Of a stretch of DNA of 27,344 nt, positions 8,120 through 18,478 are shown piece after piece. The DNA lies in NCBI RefSeq assembly GCF_000090795.2, contig NW_003546252.1, positions 248,460-275,803 of the forward strand. The letters run 5' to 3'. A program made the translations under genes and the position numbers. The notes under the pieces are model-generated. The model searched no databases, had not been told where the DNA came from, and saw only the letters and a list, made by a program, of their open reading frames with translations. How positions within the stretch are numbered: position 1 is the first letter of the stretch; each line of letters opens with the position of its first letter. Origin of the DNA: Amphimedon queenslandica. Its lineage: Eukaryota; Porifera; Demospongiae; Haplosclerida; Niphatidae.

Positions 8120-10023
8120 TACAGTTAGCCAGACTATACACAGTGACAAATAAACAGTATGCTAAAATTCAACTGTCGATGCTGTTAGGAAAGCACAAGT
8201 CATAACCCAAGCATTACAATAGTGGAAAGAGAAGAATTCAAGGAATCAAATGTTCTTATTAGCCTGGCAGTGCAGCTACCACAGTGGCCTTGTCAAACTA
8301 CATTTAGTGTCTAGGATACATTGAATAGGCGAACATATGTCTTAAACAATCACTTTTTACTGTTTCTTAATAATAACAATGGCATATCATGACAGCTTGA
8401 TTATTGTGAGAGTTAAACCTCTAAAAAAATTGATAATATCACACAGTGCTCATCAGACATCAACATCACAATATATGGAGTCAGACATTAAAACAGCATT
8501 ACTATCACAACCTAAATTAGACCATTCAGTTTCATCTTTCACGTGAATAATTTGTGAAGTTTTATAAAATGGGCAACAGCAAAGATGTACATGTAAACCT
8601 GCAAGCACATCATTTTCATTGCTGTACTTGTGCAGACAGATTGCTCCATTTTAACTCATGCCCAATGCAGTAAATTAGGTTTTGTCAAATGGGAATGACG
8701 TGACACTTTTGACAAAAATTCTTATTAAAAAATTTTTCCTTTTAAAAATTTGCCACTGTAATAGTGATAATAAACAAATACTATCAATCAGGAAATTTAT
8801 GGGGTAAAAATGTTTTAACATCGTGCCGTGATTTAATTTTTACTAAATAAAACTGTGTCATGTAATACTAAATGACGTATGTATTTACACATGCGAGTTG
8901 TGACCAAATTTTTGTCAAATTCTACTACAGTAACACCAGAAGTGCAGGAAATCGTATGGTTTCCCTCATGCTATAATAGATACCCATACCATTTTACTTA
9001 TTTCTTTTACATAGATACTTGAACAGTGCTGTAACTAGCACCATTAAGAGAGAAGCTGCTTGTTATAAAGAAACACGTTTGGTTTTCATGTAAGCAAAGA
9101 TATGCCACTGTGAAAATTATTTGTTTAATAAGAATTGTTTGACTTCAATTTTTGTGCAAATCATTCACAGAATACCTGGAACCTCTAAAGTCCTTTCATA
9201 GACTTAGGAAGGTGTAGTCTACATGTCCTGCTAGTTTCAATCTCAATGGAGCAGATATAGCTATAAAAAAGTGCTGTAAACTTGGCCATAATTAGGCGAC
9301 TAAAATCCTTGATTTACAAGAGCTGTTCTCCTTATTTTGCCATACACAGATAGAACCAACTCTCCTTTTTACTATTACGAACAATGAGCTTCATTTGTGC
9401 TTCTGTTTAGGAGGTACACTTCTACTTGCATAGCCACCATTTACACTTTTTAGCCAAAAACCCAAATTTTAGTGCAAATCATTCACAGGGGTGCTGGGCT
9501 TTTGCCAAAGGGTCTGATACTGTACGTACCTTTGCTTAATACATTGTGAATCTCATCAGTTGCTGGGTTTTATTATATTCAGGTAAATTTCCCCTCAAAG
9601 TTGCTATATCTTTCAAAAATTGCCTAATTATCAGCTTATCAGCTGCACATGGTTCAAATTTTGAAAGATATTAATTATATCCATAAGCCATTGGCAATAA
9701 ATATTTTATCAGTGATGTATCAGGAAGTGAAGCCATAAAGGATCCATTCACAATTGTGTAGCACCTTCATGTAGACTGTACATAGGATTATATAGAGCAA
9801 ATAATAAGGTAGAGGCCCTATGGTTACACGTACATGCATGTATAATACATGCACATGTTTAATGCAGGAGGAAGACAAATTTATTTTGTTATTTGGCTAA
9901 CCATTCTAAAATTAAATTTGAAATTAGAAGTGACAAAAGTCACTTTAAGCCAAGCTTTAAGGCAAACTTTAAGGTAACTTTAAGGTAAATTTAAGGTAAC
10001 TTTAAGGCAAAGGTACATTAACT
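8120..10023. other. 1.9 kb without recognisable genes
   Basis: No exon could be supported on either strand, including the missing C-terminal exons of the synthetase gene. It contains a 17-bp exact direct repeat GTGCAAATCATTCACAG (9154-9170 and 9472-9488, each followed by a T/C-rich CTGG context) and, at about 9953-10015, a tandem array of an 11-bp unit close to AACTTTAAGGT. The unit recurs once at 10241 on the other side of the MITE at 10024. Confidence 0.5.
9953..10015. repeat. Tandem array of an 11-bp AACTTTAAGGT-like unit
   Basis: About five head-to-tail variants (AACTTTAAGGT, AAATTTAAGGT and similar). One further unit lies at 10241-10252, beyond the MITE at 10024-10231, so the MITE probably landed inside or at the edge of the array. 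Confidence 0.65.
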
Positions 10024-10231
10024 AAAGGCCAATTTACACTGCAAAATTAACGTAAGGTAAGGCCATACGTTAAGACAGGAAGTATGTATAAACCAATGGC
10101 CAAACGTAAGAGTAGAGATAAGTTCAACTCTTACATGTACGTTACGTAAATGGTTACCATTGGTTTATACAGCACTTCCTGTCTAACGTATGGCCTTACC
10201 TTACGTTAATTTTGCAGTGTAAATCGGCTTT
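10024..10231. mobile_element. 208-bp MITE with terminal inverted repeats of about 80 bp
   Basis: The left arm (AAAGGCCAATTTACACTGC then AAAATTAACGTAAGGTAAGG) and the right arm (reverse complement AAAGCCGATTTACACTGC then the same 20 bases) match almost perfectly to about 80 bp, leaving a short loop. AACT flanks both sides (10020-10023, 10232-10235), a candidate 4-bp target duplication, though TTAA-like flanks allow other readings. The low divergence of the arms suggests recent insertion. It lies 41 bp from an exon of the synthetase gene. Confidence 0.8.
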
Positions 10232-10272
10232 AACTTAACAACTTTAAGGTCAGAAATTAATAAATAACTCAC

Positions 10273-12977
10273 TTTATCTCTTCCCTTTTCTTTCAATCGT
10301 TCTAAAGACCTCTCTAATCCTTCATCTAGTAAATCCTTCAATCTAACAGTATCTCCAGATCGTGTTTTTAATTTTTTTCTGCAATAATTATTCTGAGATA
10401 GCAACAATATGTGATTACTATCTACTTGTCTTCTCCAAGGACAACACCAAAACCGACATGGTCAATGCGAACACCATCAGCAACATAGCCTGCCATACAA
10501 CCTCCTTCAAATACAGTCTCAAAATGAAGACCCTAGTTTTAAATAAATTATTAGTGCATTCACAAACTGAATAGTCAAGAACATTTGATATAGGCGTTGG
10601 GTAGATAGTCTAGATACTAACTACAATTCAAACAGCAAATAACCATTTGAAAATAAACCGCAATGAAACGGCACAATGCACATACATCACAAATGCAAAA
10701 AATATTATTGCATGTACAGTACAGTATAATTAGTACTCACCTGTCCAGCATCTACAACATATATTAACCAATCTCCCTTTTCTTCTTCAATACGATGTCT
10801 TAGAGCGGCCATATCACTTGTATCATAAGTATGTGCACCATCTGATTTAGCAAGCATCAGTGGAACTAATTTACCAGGAATATGCATCACTGTAGCTCCA
10901 TCTTCAATTACAGCCAGTCCTAAAATACAATAAAACAAAATGCCAAATCCTAGAATGCTTAATAAAATTTAATTCTAGGGTACTAGTGAATGTAATTGGG
11001 TCCAAACCTTTAAATTTTTATTTTAAAAATTTAGAATTTAATAATAAATAAACACTTCATAGGAGGTGTTTATTTGTTTGAAATATACATGAACATAATT
11101 ATGAGAAGCAGTCAATTAGTGGTATTTTTGCATGGCTTCTTGTATCATTATACGATGTATATCATTATATTCTTATATCAAAATTAATACCTTTGCCTCT
11201 AAGATCTTTAACTATTCCAGGCATCATTGGCTCATAAAAGGATTCACCCCTCTCCTGATTTTTCACACCAAGACGATCATATATCAATAAGAATTCTAAA
11301 CAAATTAGGTGCAACAATCAATCATTACTAAAAATAATACATGTTTGCGCATTTTAAGCACTTAAGATATTTCGTATAAAAGAAGCTGGTTAGCTTTTAA
11401 AACAATGCATATGTACATGAATGTAAAATGACTAGCAGAAACCACAGGTCTGCTATCTAGTACATTATGCATAGATGGATAAAGACTTATGTTCTGAGTA
11501 TACATGTACAATACACAACAAATTTTACCTTTACGTGACACATCACAAATAAGCTTCCAAGCTTGATGTACTTCTGGATCATTTCCTTGAAGTTTCACTA
11601 CACAGTTATATGCCCTTTTTTTAAAATTTTCATCATTATCAAATCTTTTCTTTGACTCGCGATAAAATTTCTGCAGGTCTCCAATAGGAGGAGACACTGT
11701 AGAGTAGTCTGGAAACTGATCTTGCAAGTGGGCAATGAGCATGCCAAACTGAGTACCCCAATCACCAACATGATTCAGTCTACAAATAAAATTTGTACAT
11801 ACAACAGATGTAATCACAAAAATGTAGACAATCTTAAGCCATAGCCTTCATACCTTAACACATCATGGCCAAAGAATTCCAATAAGCGACATATTGTCTC
11901 TCCAATAATTGTTGATCTGAGATGACCAACGTGCATTTCTTTAGCAACATTTGGAGATGAAAAATCAACAATTACTCTCAATTTTCTTTCAACAGGTGGA
12001 GGGCGAACACCTTTTACAAGAATGTCTGACACTAGCTCCGAAATGTAAGATCTTTTAACATAAACATTAATAAAGCCAGGACCAGCCACTTCACACTATA
12101 ATAATAAAATTGATTAGAATTATAATTTAACTCATATGCAATACATGCAAATGTGAATGATAGACTGATCTTCATTACCACTATCAATTAATCAAATGTA
12201 GATACAGTCACACGCATCTTAAAAGTCAGTTTAAGCACATTAAAAAGCTTGGCACATTATAGATATACATGCACATCAAAGCAGCTTATATTCCACAAAA
12301 ACCTCTTTCTCATTCAAGTATAGCTCTTACAACCATTAATACATTACCTTTTCAATAACAAATGGAGTTGAAGGAAGATTATTAAGAATTTTCTGTGCAA
12401 CATCACGAGGAGAAAGAACTTCACCTGATTGCTTCAAAGTCTAAAGTAAAATCAAAATGAAAAACATACAGCCATCATAGTGCACACATAAAGAATTTAG
12501 TAGATAACGTATACCGTATAACGCTTTATTTTGGCGATTTAGCTGTAAAATTGTAATTGACGGTTTTTAAATTGGCAATTTTTGTATACACGTGCATTAC
12601 TGAGCATGCGCATTAATGATTGGCAGTTTTAATATTGGCGATTCTGTTTGCAAACCGCCAATCGCCAAAATAAAACTCCGCCAAATTAAAGCATTATACG
12701 GTAATTATCTCAATTTAAGGCTTAATTATTAATGACTAGTAATAGCATACTAAAAATTTAGAAACAAAATTAATATAACATAGCTTACATTAGCAAGTGG
12801 CATTGCAGCCACACACTTATAATCTCCAAATCTTTCAGCTCCAGACGCCTGTATAATAGCTCTGGTAGTATTAAATGAAGGATAGCATTTACATAATGCA
12901 GTCCGGAAAATAGCAGTTATCACACTTCTAACATTAGTCATGTGCAGGGCTCTTTTAGTATTTTCGTCTGCTATACT
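10273..12977 (-). CDS. RARS1: Arginyl-tRNA synthetase, cytosolic type (partial, eight exons)
   Basis: Class I aminoacyl-tRNA synthetase that charges tRNA-Arg with arginine using ATP in the cytosol. Minus-strand exons, 5' to 3': 12789-12977, 12348-12440, 11854-12095, 11529-11779, 11191-11295, 10741-10919, 10426-10532, 10273-10378. All have GT-AG borders and agreeing phases (1,272 nt, 424 codons, no stops). Seen: [13 protein letters not shown] (N-terminal domain), [28 protein letters not shown] (HIGH box as HVGH), [66 protein letters not shown] and [14 protein letters not shown] (the KMSKS-equivalent loop, split across the last two exons). The visible part covers roughly residues 65-490 of the 660-residue animal protein. 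The start exon and the C-terminal anticodon-binding exons are not found here. A functional gene with a large downstream intron is likelier than a pseudogene. Confidence 0.9.
12514..12701. mobile_element. 188-bp TA-flanked MITE in a synthetase intron
   Basis: The ends CCGTATAACGCTTTATTTTGGC and (reverse complement) CCGTATAATGCTTTAATTTGGC form TIRs of about 30 bp with TA on both sides (12512-12513, 12702-12703). It lies in the 348-bp intron between exons 12440 and 12789. Its outermost bases match those of the MITEs at 26332 and 27009. Confidence 0.85.
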
Positions 12978-13820
12978 CTAAAGTAAAAAGGAATTTATGA
13001 AACTAGCATATGTAAGTATGGCTAATAAAATTATTGAGCAATTATATCCAGGATAATGAAAATTTTGTGGCTATGACCAGCGTTATTTAATGCAAAAATG
13101 ATGTAAAAATTACAATGGCTACAAACTGCAAAATTGCAGTTGTCAATAATTATTGTCAAATTCCCCTTTTTTGATTTTGTATTGAATAAATTTTAAAAAG
13201 TAAATATCAAAAACGGTAACTATAAAAAAAGAGAGTAGTCTCTAAAGATGGTCAGGAGGAGTACTTAGGTAAAACCAGGCCTACAATACCCAATTATTTT
13301 GTCAAGTGACACAAGTCCATAAACTCCCAAGTGCAACTATATCAGTATTGACAGTTAAGAGTCATGGCCAGCAAGACTAGCTGATCAAAATGAGGACAGA
13401 TCCTTGTTATTTTATTCCAGCTCTTGTTTTAGGATGGAGTCATGGTATAATTATAAAGGCATTAGGGGTCACGGTAAAGGAATGTAAGCACCGTATCGCT
13501 ATTCTTAAGAGCATAACAAATTTTGTAAAATTTGCAAATTTTTAAGATTCGCGAAATTAAATTTCTTGAAAAGCAATCTAATACAGTATAGGATGGCAGA
13601 ATAGTGGAAATCGTATCCTTAAAAGAACAGCTATATGCTAATTAATTTTTTGTGTTAGGATTTTAACAAAGCATTAAGGGTTCCACCCCTAGCCATGCTA
13701 CCAACTTTTAGGTGACTGCCGGTCTGCCCATACAAATGACGTTGAATATGACGTTGATCTGGGCTGCAAGCAATATGCATGAATGTGACTACTAATCTAG
13801 TAGCCTACTACACCTCAGAC
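12978..13820. other. No gene identified
   Basis: This is where the first exon and promoter of the minus-strand synthetase gene are expected, but I cannot pick an exon. A possible old MITE spans about 13491-13588 (ends resembling CCGTATCGCT and, reversed, CTGTATTAGATTGCT). Confidence 0.4.
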
Positions 13821-14066
13821 ATGATGGCAGCCAGGAGAGAGGATAAGAGTGAGGAAGATAACCCTACTGTTCCCACAAATAACCCATTAAACCCAGACTC
13901 ACTGAAATGAGCACAGAGAAGGAAAACACATCCCCCAGTACAACTGATCGCCGGCGCAGTAAGCGGAAAAGGTAGTTATATGACTACATAACATATGATA
14001 TTGCATTTATTTAGATCAATCAGCGGCTGGCCCAAGTGGCAGTGCTGCAGAGCCAGAGCCACACTG
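13821..14066 (+). CDS. Possible 5' exons of an unidentified plus-strand gene
   Basis: ATG at 13821 opens a 29-codon frame (MMAARREDKSEEDNPTVPTN...), whose stop overlaps a second ATG (ATGA at 13907-13910). The second frame reads MSTEKENTSPSTTDRRR. Splicing at GT 13959 (GTAAGC) to AG 14014, a 56-bp intron, continues it as NQSAAGPSGSAAEPEPHW, up to a GTTAGT donor at 14067. Low-complexity acidic/Ser-rich composition suits an N-terminal region, and the position suits a gene divergent from the synthetase. No downstream exon is identified and no family recognised. Confidence 0.3.
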
Positions 14067-14589
14067 GTTAGTCTATATTATTTAATAGATAGTGTTTAGA
14101 CTAATATAATACTTACATGCAGACTTAATCCTCTTCCACTAAATGCTTTGAATGCAATGAAACTCAGAAATAGTTTAAATGAAAAATTCTAAAGAAGGCA
14201 ATGAACTATATTTTTATTTTTTTTCTTGATTATTTTTATTAATTTTTCTTATTTTCTTTTTTTTGCTATTGTTTGTTTTATTGTCATATTTTAATTTTTT
14301 GAATTTTTTGTTATTTTTGGGAATATTTTGGTTTTGTTCATTCTTTGCTTTGTTTTTTATCCTTTATTTCTTAACTATTTCTATTACTTCCCTTGATTTT
14401 ATTTACATACTTTGTCTAATCTTTATATTTTTTAATGTTTAATTTTTTAATTTTTTTTTGCTAATAACTACAAAGAAATAAGTGGACACAGTGTCAAAGC
14501 AATACTACTGCTTACTCAATTGCTTCATTCTTACTAGTTGAAAGATTATCATTATTAAAACAAAAAAATATACAATAATTAAACAACTA
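14067..14589. other. No gene; extreme T-rich tract
   Basis: About 14205-14462 is very T-rich on the plus strand (runs of T broken by G, C and short A), almost lacking A-rich stretches. The tract ends about 130 bp before the Tigger element boundary at 14590. Otherwise nothing. Confidence 0.6.
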
Positions 14590-14877
14590 CAGTAGAACCT
14601 CCAAAAAACGGGCCTCTAAAAATCAACCAAACTTCATACAACGATCACAATAAGTGGAACGGACCAATTTTGCTCGACTTACTTCTGAAAAGCAGCACCT
14701 CTCTATAACAAGCAACGGCCAATGTTACAGCCACCATCAAGCACACTTCCATGTTTATTTGCCTCTTAAAACAGCCAGGAGGTGTGGTCATACAATGACA
14801 AGTTATAATTTATCATGACATACATGTAGTAAATTTAATATTTATTAATTTAACTTAAGAGTCTAGTAGTAATGGAA

Positions 14878-15254
14878 TTACAAATGGCCTGCAGCTACTA
14901 ATGATTGCACAAGTTCATCCATCTTTTTAATGTATGCTGGAGGACCATACAAACGATAAGTACAAGGATTTCCAGCCCATATCCAGCTCCTCTGTTGACT
15001 CTTTCGCCTGTCACTTCAACAAACGCTTTCCAGGTATCCCTAGATAAAAAAAGGAAGACTCTGGGAGCAAGGTTTCTAGGGAAATGCTCGACAACACGAT
15101 CCTCCTGATACACAGCCACAGCATTTAGGTCAAACACATTGCCTATTTCCCTTTTTACCAATAAAGTTTCTCCAATGGTAGCACTCCATCAGTCTTTATA
15201 AACACAATATCCCCAAATATAAGAATTAATCTCCAACACTCTTTGTTCTGTCAT
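14878..15254 (-). pseudogene. HIRAN-domain protein encoded by the Tigger element, decayed
   Basis: HIRAN domains (as in HLTF) grip 3' ends of single-stranded DNA. On the minus strand, ATG at 15254 starts MTEQRVLEINSYIWGY, then WSATIGETLLVKREIGNVFD, LNAVAVYQEDRVVEHFPRNL, FVEVTGERVNRGAGYGLEI and, in another frame, TYRLYGPPAYIKKMDELVQS with a stop TAA at 14880-14878. The G-E-x-L-x-x-x-RE-x-x-N-x-x-D-x-x-AVAV core is the HIRAN signature. Two defects: an in-frame TGA at 15191-15189 and a 1-bp loss near 14968 (an ATCCTTG run) that shifts the last 28 codons. Restoring one base gives 126 codons, a whole single-domain protein. It starts 86 bp from the divergent transposase start, so both probably shared a promoter. 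Confidence 0.75.
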
Positions 15255-15340
15255 TATCAGACTAATGAGTCATGCGCAAGCACACCCTAGACACAATATA
15301 GTGAGGAAACATTGAACAGCTGATAGGCAATAACCAACAT

Positions 15341-16400
15341 GGCTTCCAAGGCTCCAAAGAATTTCTTGACTTTAAAAAGAGGAAAGTTGATGTTATCAAA
15401 GGAAAGGAAAAAATCCTTCCATAACTCACAGAGCATTAGATGAGATGTTTGGTTGTGGGCAAACACAAACAGTTCAGATCTTGAAGAAGAAAGAGACTAT
15501 AATGGCACTGTACTAATCCAATGCTTCTGGAAGTAGAATTCACTCAACTAAAGTATCCCATACATCTGAGTAAACAGAGATCAATGAGGCACTATATAAA
15601 TGATACACTATGGCTTGTTCAAAAAATATCTACCCAGGCGAACCAGAGCTTACTGAAAAGGCCAAGGTAATTACTGAGAAGCTGGAAAGCCAGATTTCAA
15701 AAGAACAAATGGTTGGTTGGGGAAATGGAAGGCAAGGTACAACATCAAACAAGCTACACTAAGTGGGGAATCTGGAGATGTTCAACTGAGTATGGTTGAT
15801 TCATGGAAGGAGAGGTTACCAGAACTAGTTGAGAGATTTGAAAAGGGAGATATCTGGAACATGGATATGAGATAGGCATGTCTTGGAGGGCTTTGCCAGA
15901 TAAAGGATTTGGAGAAAGGGGTAAGCCATGTAGGGAAAGGAAGAAAAGTAAAATTCGAATAACTGTAGCATTTTTGTGACTGCTGTGGCAAGAAAGAGAA
16001 GCCTATCGTCATCAATAAGTCCGAAACAAGTAGATGCCTTAAAGGGTTTGATAAGAGTATGTTACCTGTTACATACTTCAGTCAAAAAAAGGCATGGATG
16101 ATAAGTAAAATTATGGATAAAATTCTTTCTAAGCTGAATGAATACCTGCCTCTCATGTAAAATTGCCCTATCTTTTTGCTGCTTGATAATGCCAAATGTC
16201 ATCCTGATCACTTGAGATACAAGTACAGCAACATTAAGATCTGGTTTTTACCAGCCAACACCACTTCTAAGCTGCAGCCACTTGACATTGGGATTACTCA
16301 CAACTTCAAGGTTCACTGTCATCACTTACTTTTACAATATCTTATCAAAAATTGATGAGTGCAAAACTGCTACAGAGGTTGCTAATTCTATAAACATTCT
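15341..16400 (+). pseudogene. Tigger/pogo DDE transposase, N-terminal and catalytic part
   Basis: ATG at 15341 (MASKAPKNFLTLK). Frames must be switched repeatedly. Seen: a CENP-B-like helix-turn-helix remnant (FGCGQTQTVQILKKKETIMA, about 15447-15510), a second DNA-binding segment (YPGEPELTEKAKVITEKLES, about 15635), the first catalytic Asp block (GDIWNMD then MSWRALPDKGFGERG, about 15848-15920), and the second and third catalytic blocks [20 protein letters not shown] and [17 protein letters not shown] (frame 16179-16355). Multiple stops and shifts mean it is dead. Just after about 16385 (TATEVANSINIL) the gene is broken by a LINE. Confidence 0.8.
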
Positions 16401-18138
16401 TATAAGCTTGACACATTCAAGGCGATGGATATTGATTGTGTCAGTCCTCATATTCTAAAGAACTGTGCTGTAGCTTTGCACATTCCAATTTACCATCTCT
16501 TTGCACAGATATTACTATATGGAAAACTTCTCTGGGAACGGAAGAGCCACTTAATTACACCTGTTTTAAAATCTGGTGATAGATCATCTGTCAAAAATTA
16601 TAGGCCTATTTCCTTGCTCTGCTCCTTGTCCAAGGTCCTCTAACGTTTAGTCTTTGACCAAATGATTCTCTTCCTGTCTCCAAGCATTTCTATATCTCAA
16701 TTTGGCTTTCTCAAGGGGAAGTCTACCAAAGAGCAGCTGCTGTTAATGGTCAATCTCATCTCAAATAACTTGGGCAACAGACATTGCTTACTTCGATTTA
16801 CAAAAAGCCTTTGATACAGTTCCCCATGAGCTGCGCTTCAATTTCTTGGGACATCAGGCTTATTGTACACTTGGCTGAGTGACTACCTGTTCAACAGAAC
16901 CCAGGTTGACTCTGTCAATGGCTCCTCAAGGGAGTAGTATCCAGAGAGCACTCTTGTTTCTACTCTTTTTTAACGACCTCCCTGCCTCTGTGAAACACTC
17001 TTTCTCTGCTTTTTGCAGACGACACCAAGTGTGCTCTTTCATGCAATCCCACATTTATCAGCAACCATGACCTTCGGAAAGACCTAGACATGCTTGAATA
17101 GTGGTGCTGTGACATTGGCATGTCCTTCAACAAGATGAAAAGTGTCATTCTCAAAGTCTCGAACAAATCATATCGTCTCCCTCCTATACCATCAACATGC
17201 AGTGTCCCACTCCTGGCCATCAGTACTCATAAAGATCTTGGAGTCTTTTTCACTTTTGACTTTCCTGCTCAAACCACATTTTCTCCATTCTTAAAAATGC
17301 TTACAAAACTCTAGGTTTAATTACAAGATCATTCAGTACCTCTGTTGACAGTCATACTACAAGAGACTTATACTTATACCTTTTTTGTTCACAACACTTA
17401 TACTGCTCACTTATCTGGAGGCCCTACCTTATCAAAGACATAAAACAGTTAAAGCAAATTCAGAGGAGAGCCACCAAATATATCCTTAACGATAATGTCT
17501 CGGACTACAAATCCCACCTTATCTCTCTGAACATTCTGCCTCTAATGATGGTGTTAGAACTGAACGATTTATCGTTCTTTGTCAAGAATATGGGTAAACC
17601 CTCTCCATCATTTCACATTTTGAATTATATTAGATTCTCAAATTCCTCAACAAGATTCTCTTCTCAATCTAAACTACTCTACACTTGTCCTTCTTGTAGT
17701 AAAACCCAACGTTTATACTTCAACAGGCTCCCCAGGCTCTGGAATCGTCTCCCTCGCATTGATTCTAACCTCTCTGCTGCATCAGCTATATCCCGCATCA
17801 AGATCTACTTTTGGCACCAGTTTCTCCTAAATTTTGACTCGTCTGATGCATGCAGCTACAATTTGGTTTGTCCCTGCAACACATCCTAAAGCCAATCAAA
17901 TTCAGTTTACTGCCATTATTATTACTATTATTATTACCACTGTTTTAACTCTGATTGCATTTAATTTCTTCTTAGCTACTTATGTGTTTCTTTTTCTTTC
18001 CTCTCCTTTTCTTTTTCTTTCTGGCTGGCCATGCTTCCTTGTTCAGGCCTTCAGTGTTTCTTCTGTCTAGCTCTCTTCCCTCCTCTTATCTCTCATTCTC
18101 AATGTCACTGTAAAGTTTTAAATAAATAAATAAAGAAA
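16400..18138 (+). mobile_element. 5'-truncated LINE (CR1/Jockey-like non-LTR retrotransposon)
   Basis: Reverse transcriptase remnant in several frames: FKAMDIDCVSPHILKNCAVA (about 16417), SVKNYRPISLLCSLSKVL (about 16588-16640, then a stop), FDLQKAFDTVPHE (from 16792), catalytic FADD (17022-17033), then a thumb/C-terminal region with YFNRLPRLWNRLPRIDSNLS (about 17715-17775). It ends with an (AAAT)n tail at about 18117-18138. It lacks the endonuclease and the N-terminal RT, as usual for 5' truncation. It sits inside the Tigger transposase: transposase text stops before it and resumes after the tail. No clear target duplication. Confidence 0.85.
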
Positions 18139-18478
18139 TGGATGAATTACAAAGGCATGGGAACGGTTAAAGAAAACACAATTTGCAAGTGCTTTTAAAA
18201 AGCTGGTATTCTTGGTTCTGAGATGGAGGTTAAATTGCATCTTGTGGCCTACCTTGTGATTCCTTTCAAGACCTAGACTTAAATGATGATGAAAACACCG
18301 AGGATCTTCAAGTAAATTTCCTGCTTCTAACTCAACTTGCAGTGTGCAAGAATACACACGCACAAATGGTGAAGATTTGCCGACTTGTCAAGAAATGGAT
18401 GATAATAAATGGGAAGACACATTCATGTCTAAACTGGTGAGTGATGAAGAAATGGAACAGGAGCATGACTCTGAAGAT

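Noticed and set aside
13491-13588. Possible additional TA-type MITE
   Set aside because: The ends are only loosely complementary and no TA flanks match on both sides; mentioned as weak only.
15782-16015. 77-codon minus-strand frame
   Set aside because: Antisense to the Tigger transposase remnant (NMD..MSWRALPDKGFG).
16960-17220. 86-codon minus-strand frame
   Set aside because: Antisense to the LINE reverse transcriptase around FADD.
17834-18070. 78-codon plus-strand hydrophobic frame
   Set aside because: It lies in the 3' untranslated part of the LINE; Phe/Leu-rich from pyrimidine tracts.
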